Assembly: GCA_027000105.1 (NCBI GenBank)
Contig: JALTOP010000031.1
Span: 3,105 to 26,986, forward strand
Direction: 5' to 3'
Origin: Planctomycetaceae bacterium
Lineage (GTDB): Bacteria > Planctomycetota > Planctomycetia > Planctomycetales > Planctomycetaceae
DNA length: 23,882 nucleotides
Numbering within the stretch: the first letter of the stretch is position 1; the number at the start of each line of letters is the position of its first letter. This document shows, piece after piece, positions 1 through 7,811 of this stretch. Made by a program: the position numbers and the translations under genes. Under the pieces are notes generated by a model. That model made no database searches, had not been told where the DNA came from, and saw only the letters and a program-made list of their open reading frames with translations.

Positions 1-1548
1 AATCAGGATAATCCTGGCCTGTTTGCCGTCTGTTTTGGTTGGTCCTGCATCTTCCAGTCGCATCGTTTTCGAGATCCCGTCGGAGAATTCTATCCAATAA
101 TCGTCATCTTTTTCAGGGGAGTCGGGCAATTTGCTGAACCAGGTGTGAAGCGGGTGCTCGAATTTTTGAACGGGATCGGAATAGTCGATCCATCCTTGAA
201 TTTGCATCGCGTTGTAAATCCACGGTTGTTGCCAGGGAGATTGCCACGGCCCCCAGGCGGAATAGATCGATGGTATGCCGAGGAGAATGATTACGGCCGG
301 CAACCAGCGTCGATGACGAAAAACATCTACCGTTTCCGCAATCGCCAGTAGCCAGAACGGAGTCAGCCATAACACCCAACGCAGTGCCACACTGACCCCA
401 CCATAGTTGTAGTTTTCAGTTCGCTTCCAGTAAAAAGCGAAGATGGCAACCGTCAGCAGGATGCCCATGAAGTGGATGATTCGCAGATTCCGGTTGTTGT
501 TGCGTGTGCCAGACCAGTAACCCGGAAACATCAGGAACAGAATGGGGCTCAGCGAAAAAACGCCATGATGCCCGATGAGACAATGGAAAATGTAAGTCGG
601 TACGGAATCGCGCGCTTTATCGACACCGCGTGGATCAGACCAGTAACTCGGAACACCGAGATGTTCGTAAACGTATTTTTCCGTCCCGTAATACATGTAA
701 AAGGGCTTCCATCCGCCGGTTGCGAGATAGTTGGTGACAAAGAAGCCACCTAGCGGGACAAGTGCCGCCGGAACGAAGAACAGCCACGTTCTTTTGAAAT
801 CGAAGCGAAGCAGAACCAGAAAAATAGCCAATCCGAATAAAGCGGCCGGCAATTCGTTGCAACACGTAAAAGCTGCGAAAAAACCACACAGAACAAACAG
901 GCCGTTCCTGCCAGAAACGGTTTGGTTTGGCGAAGCAGGTTTACTTTGTGAGCCTTCGAAAATTTTCACCGCGGCATAAAGTGCAAAAACGAGCGATGTT
1001 GCCCCGACGGTATGATTGTTCAACACGGTAAGAAAAGGAACGAGCATTGTGGTGAAGGCAGTCAGACCGAGTGTGATTAATCGAACCGGCGCGGCAAACC
1101 GCGCAGCGATCAATATTCCCCAGAAGCAATACATCGCGATCAGAAAGGGGACAACATTGACAAGAAACAGAATGATTCTTGAAACCGTTTCGGTATCTCT
1201 GGAGATTGTCAAACCGGTTGTGTTCTTGATCGTCCAGTACAAACCAGCGATCAGTGTCGGGAACAGGGGCGGCTTGGTGGAATAGAAGTGTCCATCATGA
1301 CGGACTTTGTCAATCGTGTCCCAACCTCGATATTTGATGACATCATCAATCTGATACGTTCCACCATCGACAAGCGAGCGAACAGTACACCAGCGGGAAC
1401 GATCATTGGCGCTTCGCAACGGTTCGGCTGTTCCCAGTTTTGCCAGGAGAAGCCCTCCCAGTAGTGACAGCAGAAGCCAGACCGCGATTTTTTCGTTTCG
1501 GGTCGGCTCGTTTTTTTCGGGAGAATCTGATGTGGCTAAAGTATTCAT
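1..1548 (-). CDS. Multi-spanning membrane protein, PMT/ArnT-like glycosyltransferase family (C-terminus cut by window edge)
   Basis: Reading the minus strand from the ATG at 1548 gives 516 sense codons with no stop down to base 1, so the gene continues beyond the left edge. The N-terminus is cytoplasmic and charged, followed by a hydrophobic helix at about residues 21-37. A soluble loop follows with DGGTYQIDDV and then HDGHFYSTKPP (about 84-94), and after it come many hydrophobic segments. An acidic-loop plus DGxxYSxKPP arrangement after the first helix is typical of GT-C (PMT_2/ArnT-like) membrane glycosyltransferases, which move sugars from polyprenyl-phosphate carriers on the periplasmic side. 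The acceptor cannot be told. It lies 124 bp downstream of the formyltransferase gene on the same strand. No clear ribosome site is seen before the ATG. The membrane topology is clear; the enzymatic assignment is tentative. Confidence 0.7.
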   Translation of the reverse strand, partial: MNTLATSDSPEKNEPTRNEKIAVWLLLSLLGGLLLAKLGTAEPLRSANDRSRWCTVRSLVDGGTYQIDDVIKYRGWDTIDKVRHDGHFYSTKPPLFPTLIAGLYWTIKNTTGLTISRDTETVSRIILFLVNVVPFLIAMYCFWGILIAARFAAPVRLITLGLTAFTTMLVPFLTVLNNHTVGATSLVFALYAAVKIFEGSQSKPASPNQTVSGRNGLFVLCGFFAAFTCCNELPAALFGLAIFLVLLRFDFKRTWLFFVPAALVPLGGFFVTNYLATGGWKPFYMYYGTEKYVYEHLGVPSYWSDPRGVDKARDSVPTYIFHCLIGHHGVFSLSPILFLMFPGYWSGTRNNNRNLRIIHFMGILLTVAIFAFYWKRTENYNYGGVSVALRWVLWLTPFWLLAIAETVDVFRHRRWLPAVIILLGIPSIYSAWGPWQSPWQQPWIYNAMQIQGWIDYSDPVQKFEHPLHTWFSKLPDSPEKDDDYWIEFSDGISKTMRLEDAGPTKTDGKQARIILI

Positions 1549-1672
1549 GGTCGGTTTTGTAGTGATATCGCTGTTTGTCTGCAACGTAATTTGACTGCAA
1601 GACTGTTTGGCTTGTAACGTAACAGGGGTTTTCGATTCCCAAGGAGACACCCCCCTCACGTTTGCTTGGAGC

Positions 1673-2602
1673 CTACGATTCTTCGAGTAGCTGATGCAAA
1701 TGGAAATGATGCTTGCCGAGTTTTCCGCCGTAGTTGCCCGCAGAGATTTCCGTGACTCCCGGCATCTGGGAGGCCGCCCGAAGTCCCAATTTCATTCCTG
1801 ACGAGATTGCCTGTTCGCATTCGCCGTCAATGACGATTTCATACATCGCGGTTGTTTCAGGAAGTAGATGCGATTGGCAACGGGCTTTGAGTGTCGGACA
1901 ATGGGCATCATTCGTACTGGCCACAAGACCCTTGTAGATTGAACCGACTTTGCTTCCGCTGCGGACGATCCCGCCAGGAAAAGGAGTGATGATTCCGGGA
2001 CAACGGTTCATTTCGGAAACGGCTGCTTCACTTGCCCGCAATGCCTGCAAAGCCGTTTTGGCTCCAATGAGCAGATTTCCTCCTGCGATTCCCCGGAACG
2101 AGCCAACCGAATCGGCGCAGAGGAATTCGCCATCCATGACCGGAATCCGCCAGAATCGCTCCGGCCCGATCATTTTTGAGGATTGGAATCCGTCACCGAA
2201 AAAACGCAACTGTTTTCCGAGAGGCAACATTTTCTCTTTAGGGCACTCTTTCACCCCATTATACAACGCCGTTGTTGGGCAGGTTAAAACTGTTTGCCCG
2301 ACACGTTTGACAACCGCTTTGCCGAGTGACTCCCGATTGAAGGCGAACAACATCACGGCAATGCCGGGGCGTCCGTCCGGTGTTTCCTCCTGTGACAGAA
2401 CCTGTTCGACGGCGGCTTCCGCGTCACAGGCGATAACACTGGTACCGTAGCCTGTCAATTCCTGAGCCGCAATCTTCGCCCATTCGGTGGAGACTGCCGT
2501 AATAATCAAACGCGTGCCGGTAACCCCGAACGCTTCCGCGAATGTATCGTGGATTTTGACACCATTCAGGCCGGTATTGCTGGAATTACTTGTTTTCATC
2601 AT
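1673..2602 (-). CDS. ftr: Formylmethanofuran--tetrahydromethanopterin formyltransferase
   Basis: The 309-residue protein is near the usual length (about 300) of Ftr/FhcD. This enzyme moves a formyl group between methanofuran and tetrahydromethanopterin in H4MPT-linked C1 metabolism, in the cytoplasm. Recognisable family stretches are the N-terminal GVKIHDTFAEAF with TRLIITA (about 14-36), the middle segment GDGFQSSKMIGPERFWRIPVMDGEF, and the C-terminal EISAGNYGGKLGKHHFHL close to the end. It starts with two adjacent ATG codons, and I keep the first. It lies 99 bp downstream of the exoribonuclease gene and upstream of the membrane protein gene, all on the same strand. The rest of the fhc operon (A, B, C) is not in this window. 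In bacteria Ftr works with FhcABC to release formate. Family assignment is firm; the direction of flux is known only from other bacteria. Confidence 0.93.
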   Translation of the reverse strand: MMKTSNSSNTGLNGVKIHDTFAEAFGVTGTRLIITAVSTEWAKIAAQELTGYGTSVIACDAEAAVEQVLSQEETPDGRPGIAVMLFAFNRESLGKAVVKRVGQTVLTCPTTALYNGVKECPKEKMLPLGKQLRFFGDGFQSSKMIGPERFWRIPVMDGEFLCADSVGSFRGIAGGNLLIGAKTALQALRASEAAVSEMNRCPGIITPFPGGIVRSGSKVGSIYKGLVASTNDAHCPTLKARCQSHLLPETTAMYEIVIDGECEQAISSGMKLGLRAASQMPGVTEISAGNYGGKLGKHHFHLHQLLEES

Positions 2603-2701
2603 GGATGGAGAACCCGCTGTTGCGGATCACGTTCACACGAAAGAGATTCTTCTGATGGAATGTTATCTGAATCCGGAGAGTCACGGGCTCGAAAAACGAT
2701 C

Positions 2702-3670
2702 CTATGCTTCGGAAATTCCTTTGAACAGCTTTCGGTCTGTTCTTGGATTGTAGGGGGTCCAGTGGGATTTTTTATTGGGGTCGGCTTCGATAATCGCCGT
2801 GTATTCGTTGACCTTCGCATCAAGATTATCGAGGTGGTGCAGGGCGATTGCTTCGGGAGTCATCGGGAGTTTGGGACTGCCGAATTCGTAACTGCCATGA
2901 TGCGAGGCAATCATATGTTTCAATCGCAAGACGGTTTCTTCATCGATCGAGTCTCCCTGCTGTTGCAGTTGCCGGATTTTTTCGTTGAGCATTTCAATAC
3001 CGATAATCAAATGGCCGATCAGCTGTCCTTCATCGGTGTAGACGAAGGAACTTTCATAGCCGAGCTCACGAACCTTGCCGAGATCGTGCAGGAAAATACC
3101 CGCGGTCAACAAATCGGGGTTGATTGACGGATACAAATCAACAAGGCGCGACGCCGCTTCGAGCAGATTGACAATATGTTCCAACAGTCCGCCCAGATAG
3201 GCGTGGTGAGCCTTGATGCCGGCCGGCGCGGTTCGCAAGTTCTCCATCAACTGTTCGTCGGCCAGATAAATCTGCATCAGTTTGCGCAGTTCCGAATCTG
3301 ATACATTTTCCAGAAAAGACCGCAATTTTTCAAAAAGCTTATCGACATCCTGGTTTGTTCCCGCCTGAAAATCATCGGGATCAATCTCGCTGGAATTGAC
3401 GACATCGATGCGCGTCATAATCAGCTGCATGTTGCCATTATAGAGTTGCGCTTTTCCCTTGACCTTCACGTAATCGCCAGCATTGATATGGGACAGTAGT
3501 TCCTCATTCACATTCCAGAGCAGTCCGTGCAGCGAACCGGTTTTGTCTCGCAAATCGGCGAGCAGGTATCCATCGCCGTTGCGGTTGGCTCGGATCTGTT
3601 TGTCTGCCAGAGCATAAACTTCCTCGACAGCTTCACCGTCGGAAATTTCATTGATAAATTGACGGGCCAT
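2702..3670 (-). CDS. yhaM: 3'-5' exoribonuclease YhaM-type: OB-fold plus HD domain
   Basis: The 322-residue protein matches the size of Bacillus YhaM (about 314). Residues about 12-92 form an OB-fold nucleic-acid-binding domain (GYLLADLRDKTGSLHGLLWNV, then GDYVKVKGKAQLYNGNMQLI). Residues about 150-290 are the metal-dependent HD phosphohydrolase domain: H165 in GGLLEH, the HD pair 195-196 in FLHDLGK, H220 in GHLIIG, H257-H258 in ASHHG, and D281/D284 in LDNLDAK. All metal ligands expected of an active enzyme appear present. YhaM proteins degrade single-stranded RNA, and some DNA, from the 3' end. The ATG at 3670 has no strong Shine-Dalgarno in front of it, but the protein start aligns with the OB-fold. 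It diverges from the gene at 3979, and the formyltransferase gene follows 99 bp downstream. Confidence 0.88.
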   Translation of the reverse strand: MARQFINEISDGEAVEEVYALADKQIRANRNGDGYLLADLRDKTGSLHGLLWNVNEELLSHINAGDYVKVKGKAQLYNGNMQLIMTRIDVVNSSEIDPDDFQAGTNQDVDKLFEKLRSFLENVSDSELRKLMQIYLADEQLMENLRTAPAGIKAHHAYLGGLLEHIVNLLEAASRLVDLYPSINPDLLTAGIFLHDLGKVRELGYESSFVYTDEGQLIGHLIIGIEMLNEKIRQLQQQGDSIDEETVLRLKHMIASHHGSYEFGSPKLPMTPEAIALHHLDNLDAKVNEYTAIIEADPNKKSHWTPYNPRTDRKLFKGISEA

Positions 3671-3810
3671 TAACGCGTTGTCTTTCAGTCTGTTTGAAAA
3701 TACCGGATAGTACGGGAAATAATACAGGATTTAACAAGTACACTCCGGCAGAATCACAAAATTCGCGAAACTGTTCAAGGCATAGACGCATCGCGATTTC
3801 GTTTTCGGTG

Positions 3811-3816
3811 TATAAT
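3811..3816 (+). promoter_or_regulatory. Candidate -10 element (TATAAT)
   Basis: This is a perfect -10 consensus on the plus strand, about 160 bp upstream of the ATG at 3979 and oriented to drive that gene. No matching -35 hexamer sits at 16-18 bp spacing, so it may depend on another factor or be a chance match. Confidence 0.3.
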
Positions 3817-3864
3817 CCCGAAATTTCTTTTTGAAGCGACTGTCAGGATGTCACGGTAATCGTC

Positions 3865-3916
3865 CAATCTGCAACCATACAATCTGTAACCACGCCAACC
3901 ATAACAGTACAATCTG
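3865..3916 (+). repeat. Degenerate 15-bp tandem repeat with CAATCTG cores
   Basis: The heptamer CAATCTG occurs at 3865, 3880 and 3910, all in a 15-bp register. The first two units read CAATCTGCAACCATA and CAATCTGTAACCACG. The unit at 3895 has lost the core but keeps CCATAAC-like content. The array lies between the TATAAT at 3811 and the start at 3979, so it would be in the 5' leader if that promoter is used. Confidence 0.6.
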
Positions 3917-3978
3917 TCGGAGCTTTATTGGAAGCCGCCTCTGAAATATGAATCAGGATATGTATCGGGAACATTCGG

Positions 3979-5034
3979 ATGAGTGGAATTATTGGTCACA
4001 CGATGTACGCGGTTCTGGCTGCGAAAGTGGCTGAGAAACGGCAGTTGCCGATCGCGCCCATTCTTTCCCGGCATCAGTCCAGCTATTTGGCCGGGGCTTA
4101 TCTGGGGTGCGATGTGCCCACGATGCCGTCCGCGATCTGCCTCGATACTGGCGAAGAAGTCGGGTACGGAGCGATCAAGCTGGATAAAAGCCCGATCACC
4201 GGAGGTAAACTCAAACCGTGGAAACTGAAGCATGGCGGTTGGGAATACTCTCCCAAAGAAATTGGTACATTGCTTTATGGCCGCTCCCATCTTGTTTTCG
4301 GTTGGAGCAACAATCAGACACAACATACCCTGCCTTGGGATCACTTGGCAGATTATGCAGCCGATGTGATAGGCGATGCAATCGAATTATTCGGGCCGGG
4401 TGATCGGAAGATCGCATACTGTTTCGGCTGGCTGGCACATATTATCGGCGACGGTTTGATCAAATCGGTTCATCCGGGGATCGATCTCGATCTGCTCAAT
4501 GGAAAATACAACGCGCAAAATCGCCCGATACAGGATCTGGTAACGTTTCATGAAATCGGTAGAAAAGAACTGCGTCTGAACTGGGCGAACATGCTTTACG
4601 ATCTGGTCGAAACACCTATAGAACCTATTCAAACCCATTACATGCGGGTTACCCGGCCACGTGGGCAATTGGCGAAAAATTATCCAAATGCGTGGGATCC
4701 CGCTCTGGAAAAGCTGACGTTGGCGGTGATGGCTGAAAATCGCAGATATCAAAAAATTCGGAATGCCAGACTGCTGAAGCAACTGGAGTTGAGGCGCGAA
4801 AAGGGACGCTGGAAATGTGATGAAGAGTTGAGCAAAATGACCGGCGGCCTTGAATATGAGGAAATGGTTGAGTTGGCGGAGAAGGCGAATTTTCGTCATG
4901 CGATGTGGCAAATGGGTGAAGCGATCGTCAACCTGTATGAGCAGGTAATCAACGCGCAGCCGCTGTTGCAAAAGTTGCCGGTTCATGACAATCCAGATTG
5001 GGAAACCTTGACGAAACGATGGATGCGGAAATAA
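3979..5034 (+). CDS. Putative zinc-dependent phospholipase C-like protein
   Basis: The protein has 351 residues with no signal peptide and no membrane segment. The N-terminus (GHTMYAVLAAKVA, H7) and the central HIIGDGLIKSVH (H154, D158, H165) resemble the HxxGDxxxxxH metal-ligand pattern of zinc-dependent phospholipase C and S1/P1-fold proteins. Other possible ligands are D45, H122, D125 and H191. These enzymes use a three-zinc cluster to hydrolyse phosphodiesters. Here the N-terminal residue of the ligand set (a tryptophan exposed by signal cleavage in the classic secreted enzymes) is absent, so a divergent or cytoplasmic member is likely. The C-terminal part (about 230-345) is helical and charged. 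It stands alone: the exoribonuclease gene diverges upstream, and the exporter genes begin 190 bp downstream. The fold assignment is tentative and the substrate unknown. Confidence 0.55.
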   Translation: MSGIIGHTMYAVLAAKVAEKRQLPIAPILSRHQSSYLAGAYLGCDVPTMPSAICLDTGEEVGYGAIKLDKSPITGGKLKPWKLKHGGWEYSPKEIGTLLYGRSHLVFGWSNNQTQHTLPWDHLADYAADVIGDAIELFGPGDRKIAYCFGWLAHIIGDGLIKSVHPGIDLDLLNGKYNAQNRPIQDLVTFHEIGRKELRLNWANMLYDLVETPIEPIQTHYMRVTRPRGQLAKNYPNAWDPALEKLTLAVMAENRRYQKIRNARLLKQLELRREKGRWKCDEELSKMTGGLEYEEMVELAEKANFRHAMWQMGEAIVNLYEQVINAQPLLQKLPVHDNPDWETLTKRWMRK

Positions 5035-5047
5035 TTTCAGCACGCTT

Positions 5048-5098
5048 GTGTGAAATCGCTTCAGGGCGAAATGGGAAAAAATCGTCTTTTTTTCACAC
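5048..5098 (+). terminator. Stem-loop downstream of the phospholipase-like gene
   Basis: Arms GTGTGAAA (5048-5055) and TTTCACAC (5091-5098) are perfectly complementary. Inside is a small hairpin TCGC/GCGA (5056-5059 with 5066-5069), plus an A-run and a T-run that can also pair. It begins 14 bp after the stop at 5034. The T-run is inside the structure rather than after it, so this is not a textbook intrinsic terminator, but a 3'-end role is plausible. Confidence 0.35.
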
Positions 5099-5224
5099 GA
5101 GATGCGCTTTTATGGGGTAGTGCCTGTCGAGACCTGGTACAGAGATGTACCCGATAAGGCTCGCTGCGCGTTACACTTGCACCCGATGTCAGCCCTTTTT
5201 TTTGAGGATTGAAGTTGCACCGAG

Positions 5225-6469
5225 ATGAGATTTCCGTGGAAAACAGTCCTGTTTCTTTGCCTGCTGACCGCAGGAACTGCGCTTGGTTACCAGCCTGCGC
5301 TCAAATACTGGAAAAGCAGAAACCGCCCGGTCTTTCGAACAAAAAAAGTGACCACAGGTGACATCGTTTCCACTGTCAATTCGACAGGAACGATCAAGCC
5401 GGTACTTTCAGTGCATGTCGGCTCCTTTGTCTCCGGCCCGATTATCAAGCTTCACGTTGACTACAACGATGAAGTGAAAAAAGGGGATCTGCTGGCGGAG
5501 ATCGACCCCCGTATCTACAAAGCGAGTGTTGAACGGGATAAAGCAGGCCTGGCAACCAGAGAGGCAGATTTGCTGCGCGTCAAGGCGCGCTTGCAGAATG
5601 CGATCAACGATGAAAAACGGGCCTTGGGGTTGCGAAGCGACAATCCCGATTTTATTTCCGGAACGGAAATGGACAAATACCGATTTGCCCGCATGGCGTT
5701 GGAGGCAGAGCTTGAGCTTTCTGAGGCGGCGATCAAACAGGCACAGGCCAATTTGAACAACTCGTTGGCCAACCTGGGTTATACGAAAATCACTTCGCCT
5801 GTTGACGGAATTGTCATTGATCGGAAAATCGATCCCGGGCAAACCCTGGCCGCCCAGTTTCAAACTCCGGAGTTGTTTATTATTGCCCCGGAAATGCGAA
5901 AGGAAATGCACATTTTCGCTTCTGTGGATGAGGCCGATATCGGAATGATCCGCAAAGCCAAAGAAGCAGGGGAGCGGGTGGAGTTCACGGTCGATGCCTA
6001 TCCGGGCGAGTTGTTCGAAGGCGTGATCCATCAAATCAGGCTCAGTTCCACCACGACGCAAAATGTGGTGACCTATCCGGTTGTCGTTTCGACTTCCAAC
6101 GAAGAACTGAAGCTGCTCCCCGGCATGACGGCTGATATTTCGTTTCGGGTCGAAGAACATAAGGGAGTTACCAAGGTTCCGAACGCGGCTTTGCGTTTCT
6201 TTCCCAAACGGGAATATGTTCGCGAAGAAGATCGGAAGTTGCTTGACGGTGTCGATTCCTCCGATGAAGACCGCCAGAACGCGGAGTCCCAACCTGCTGA
6301 TGCCAAGGCGAAAGCATCGGTCAAACATCGGAAAAGACATGTTTGGGTCAAGGAAGGAGAGTTTCTCCGGGCGATCGAAATTGAAACAGGTCTCAGTGAC
6401 TATCGGTACACAGAATTGATCTCCGGAGAGATCAAACCGGGACAGGAACTCGTCGTTGGAGTCAAGTAA
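5225..6469 (+). CDS. macA: MacA/HlyD-family periplasmic adaptor of an ABC exporter
   Basis: The 414-residue membrane-fusion protein has an N-terminal anchor or signal helix at about 6-22. A first lipoyl half follows (VGSFVSGPIIKLHVDYNDEVKKGDLLAEID, about 66-96), then a coiled-coil hairpin (about 97-185) and the second lipoyl half (LGYTKITSPVDGIVIDRKIDPGQTLAAQFQTP). The rest is beta-barrel and membrane-proximal domains. The GQTLAAQFQTP stretch is characteristic of MacA. The adaptor bridges the inner-membrane ABC permease and an outer-membrane TolC-type channel. An unusual charged insertion, rich in Asp, Glu, Lys and Arg (about 333-376), sits just before the last domain. The permease gene follows after 109 bp on the same strand. 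No strong ribosome site precedes the ATG. Exported substrate unknown. Confidence 0.92.
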   Translation: MRFPWKTVLFLCLLTAGTALGYQPALKYWKSRNRPVFRTKKVTTGDIVSTVNSTGTIKPVLSVHVGSFVSGPIIKLHVDYNDEVKKGDLLAEIDPRIYKASVERDKAGLATREADLLRVKARLQNAINDEKRALGLRSDNPDFISGTEMDKYRFARMALEAELELSEAAIKQAQANLNNSLANLGYTKITSPVDGIVIDRKIDPGQTLAAQFQTPELFIIAPEMRKEMHIFASVDEADIGMIRKAKEAGERVEFTVDAYPGELFEGVIHQIRLSSTTTQNVVTYPVVVSTSNEELKLLPGMTADISFRVEEHKGVTKVPNAALRFFPKREYVREEDRKLLDGVDSSDEDRQNAESQPADAKAKASVKHRKRHVWVKEGEFLRAIEIETGLSDYRYTELISGEIKPGQELVVGVK

Positions 6470-6578
6470 ATATCAGGCATCAAACACTGGAGTGTTGATA
6501 ATTGAGGGCCTTGGAATGGAAGCGTTATGGGGCGTCCGACAGAACTTTTTCGTTGATGAATTTGATTGAACAGCCGTT

Positions 6579-7811
6579 ATGACAACGATTCGCATTGCCA
6601 TTCGTGCTTTATTGAAAAACAAGATGCGTGCCATCCTGACGGTTCTGGGAGTCGTGATTGGGATCGCCGCGGTCACAACGATGGTATCGATCGGCCAGAG
6701 TGCAGGACAGTTGATTCAGGATCAGTTCCAGGCTTTGGGGACAAATGTCATTGTCGTGATGCCCAAACGGAGTCGGCGGGGAGGAGTTCGACAGGGAAAT
6801 ATGCCCACGCTCACCGCTGGTGACAGTGACGCGATTGCAGAAGATTGCCCTTCTGTCCTGGCAGCTTCGCCCCTGATTGCCGCCGGGGGGCAGGTGATTC
6901 ACGGTAACGATAACTGGAATCCGAAGGAAATGTTCGGTGTCGGCCCCGATTATCTGCAGGTTCGCAATTGGGAACTTCGGTTGGGCGGCTTCTTTGCAGA
7001 GCGGGACGTGCACGCCGCCGAGAAGGTTTGCGTAATCGGACAGACGGTTGCGGAAAAACTGTTCCAGACGACAAACCCGATTGGCGAAACGATCCGCATT
7101 CGTAACATTCCTTTTCGTGTTATTGGTGTGCTTGTGGCCAAGGGGGCCAATATCGTCGGAGATGATCAGGATGATGTCCTGTTGATGCCCTATACCACGG
7201 TGCGGAAACGGATTTATGGTTCAAATTTCAAAAATGTTCATGCCATCATGGTTTCCGCCAGATCCGTCGGCAAAATGAAACAGGCGGAAGAAGAGATCAA
7301 GTCGATTCTCACGGAAAGGCATCGAATCGCCACGGGGCAGCCAACCGATTTTCAAGTCCAAAACACGACCGAAATCGCGAACATCCTGGGCATCATCACC
7401 GGAACGATGACGGCCATGCTCGCTTCCATTGCAGGGATTTCGCTGATCGTGGGAGGAGTTGGCATCATGAACATTATGCTGGTTTCTGTGACAGAACGAA
7501 CCAGAGAAATAGGTATCCGCATGGCGGTCGGAGCGACAGGGAAGGATATTCTGCTTCAATTTTTGGTGGAGTCGGTGTTGCTTTCGACGATTGGTGGTCT
7601 GATCGGTCTCGGCTTGGGGATTGCCGGTTCAGCCGGGATCGTGATGGCGATCAACAGTTTTTCGCAAAGCGTGCAATGGCCGATCGTGGTTTCCATCCCT
7701 GCCGCTGCGATCGCAATTCTATTCGCGGGCGGCGTCGGTGTCTTCTTCGGTTTTTATCCCGCCCGGCAAGCCAGTCGCCTCGATCCAATCGATGCCCTGC
7801 GGTACGAATAG
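6579..7811 (+). CDS. MacB/FtsX-type ABC transporter permease (no fused ATPase)
   Basis: The 410-residue permease has a first transmembrane helix at about 14-36 (MRAILTVLGVVIGIAAVTTMVSIG). A large periplasmic domain follows (about 40-265), containing the DVHAAEKVCVIGQTVAEKLF and PIGETIRIRNIPFRVIGVL stretches of the MacB periplasmic core. The C-terminal FtsX domain has three helices: GGVGIMNIMLVSVTERTREIGIRMAVGAT comes after the second, and FGFYPARQASRLDPIDALRYE closes the protein. E. coli MacB carries its ATPase in the same chain; here the ATPase is a separate gene at 9791-10558 on the other strand. It is downstream of the adaptor and is probably co-transcribed with it. Its last 93 bp overlap, antisense, the end of the TolC-like gene. 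MacB permeases use ATP to move periplasmic substrates outward rather than pump through the inner membrane. Confidence 0.92.
   Translation: MTTIRIAIRALLKNKMRAILTVLGVVIGIAAVTTMVSIGQSAGQLIQDQFQALGTNVIVVMPKRSRRGGVRQGNMPTLTAGDSDAIAEDCPSVLAASPLIAAGGQVIHGNDNWNPKEMFGVGPDYLQVRNWELRLGGFFAERDVHAAEKVCVIGQTVAEKLFQTTNPIGETIRIRNIPFRVIGVLVAKGANIVGDDQDDVLLMPYTTVRKRIYGSNFKNVHAIMVSARSVGKMKQAEEEIKSILTERHRIATGQPTDFQVQNTTEIANILGIITGTMTAMLASIAGISLIVGGVGIMNIMLVSVTERTREIGIRMAVGATGKDILLQFLVESVLLSTIGGLIGLGLGIAGSAGIVMAINSFSQSVQWPIVVSIPAAAIAILFAGGVGVFFGFYPARQASRLDPIDALRYE

Larger units (their letters stand above)
3671..3978. other. Divergent intergenic region
   Basis: This 308-bp stretch separates two divergent starts and holds no convincing gene. 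It contains a perfect TATAAT at 3811-3816 without a good -35 match at 17 bp, a degenerate 15-bp repeat at 3865-3916, and an 8-bp palindrome AACGCGTT directly upstream of the exoribonuclease start (about 3672-3679). The repeat frame is in phase with the downstream gene but is closed by TGA codons at 3832 and 3949, so the repeat is not an N-terminal extension of that protein. Confidence 0.6.

Noticed and set aside
1..1642. Region read as broken or non-coding because only short closed frames occur
   Set aside because: The minus-strand frame starting at 1548 has no stop down to base 1; it is simply cut by the window edge.
4387..5043. Minus-strand open frame of 218 codons
   Set aside because: Shadow of the phospholipase-like gene; no recognisable domain.
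5408..6340. Minus-strand open frame of 310 codons
   Set aside because: It is antisense to the MacA-type adaptor gene, whose domains are clear; no motif and no ribosome site.
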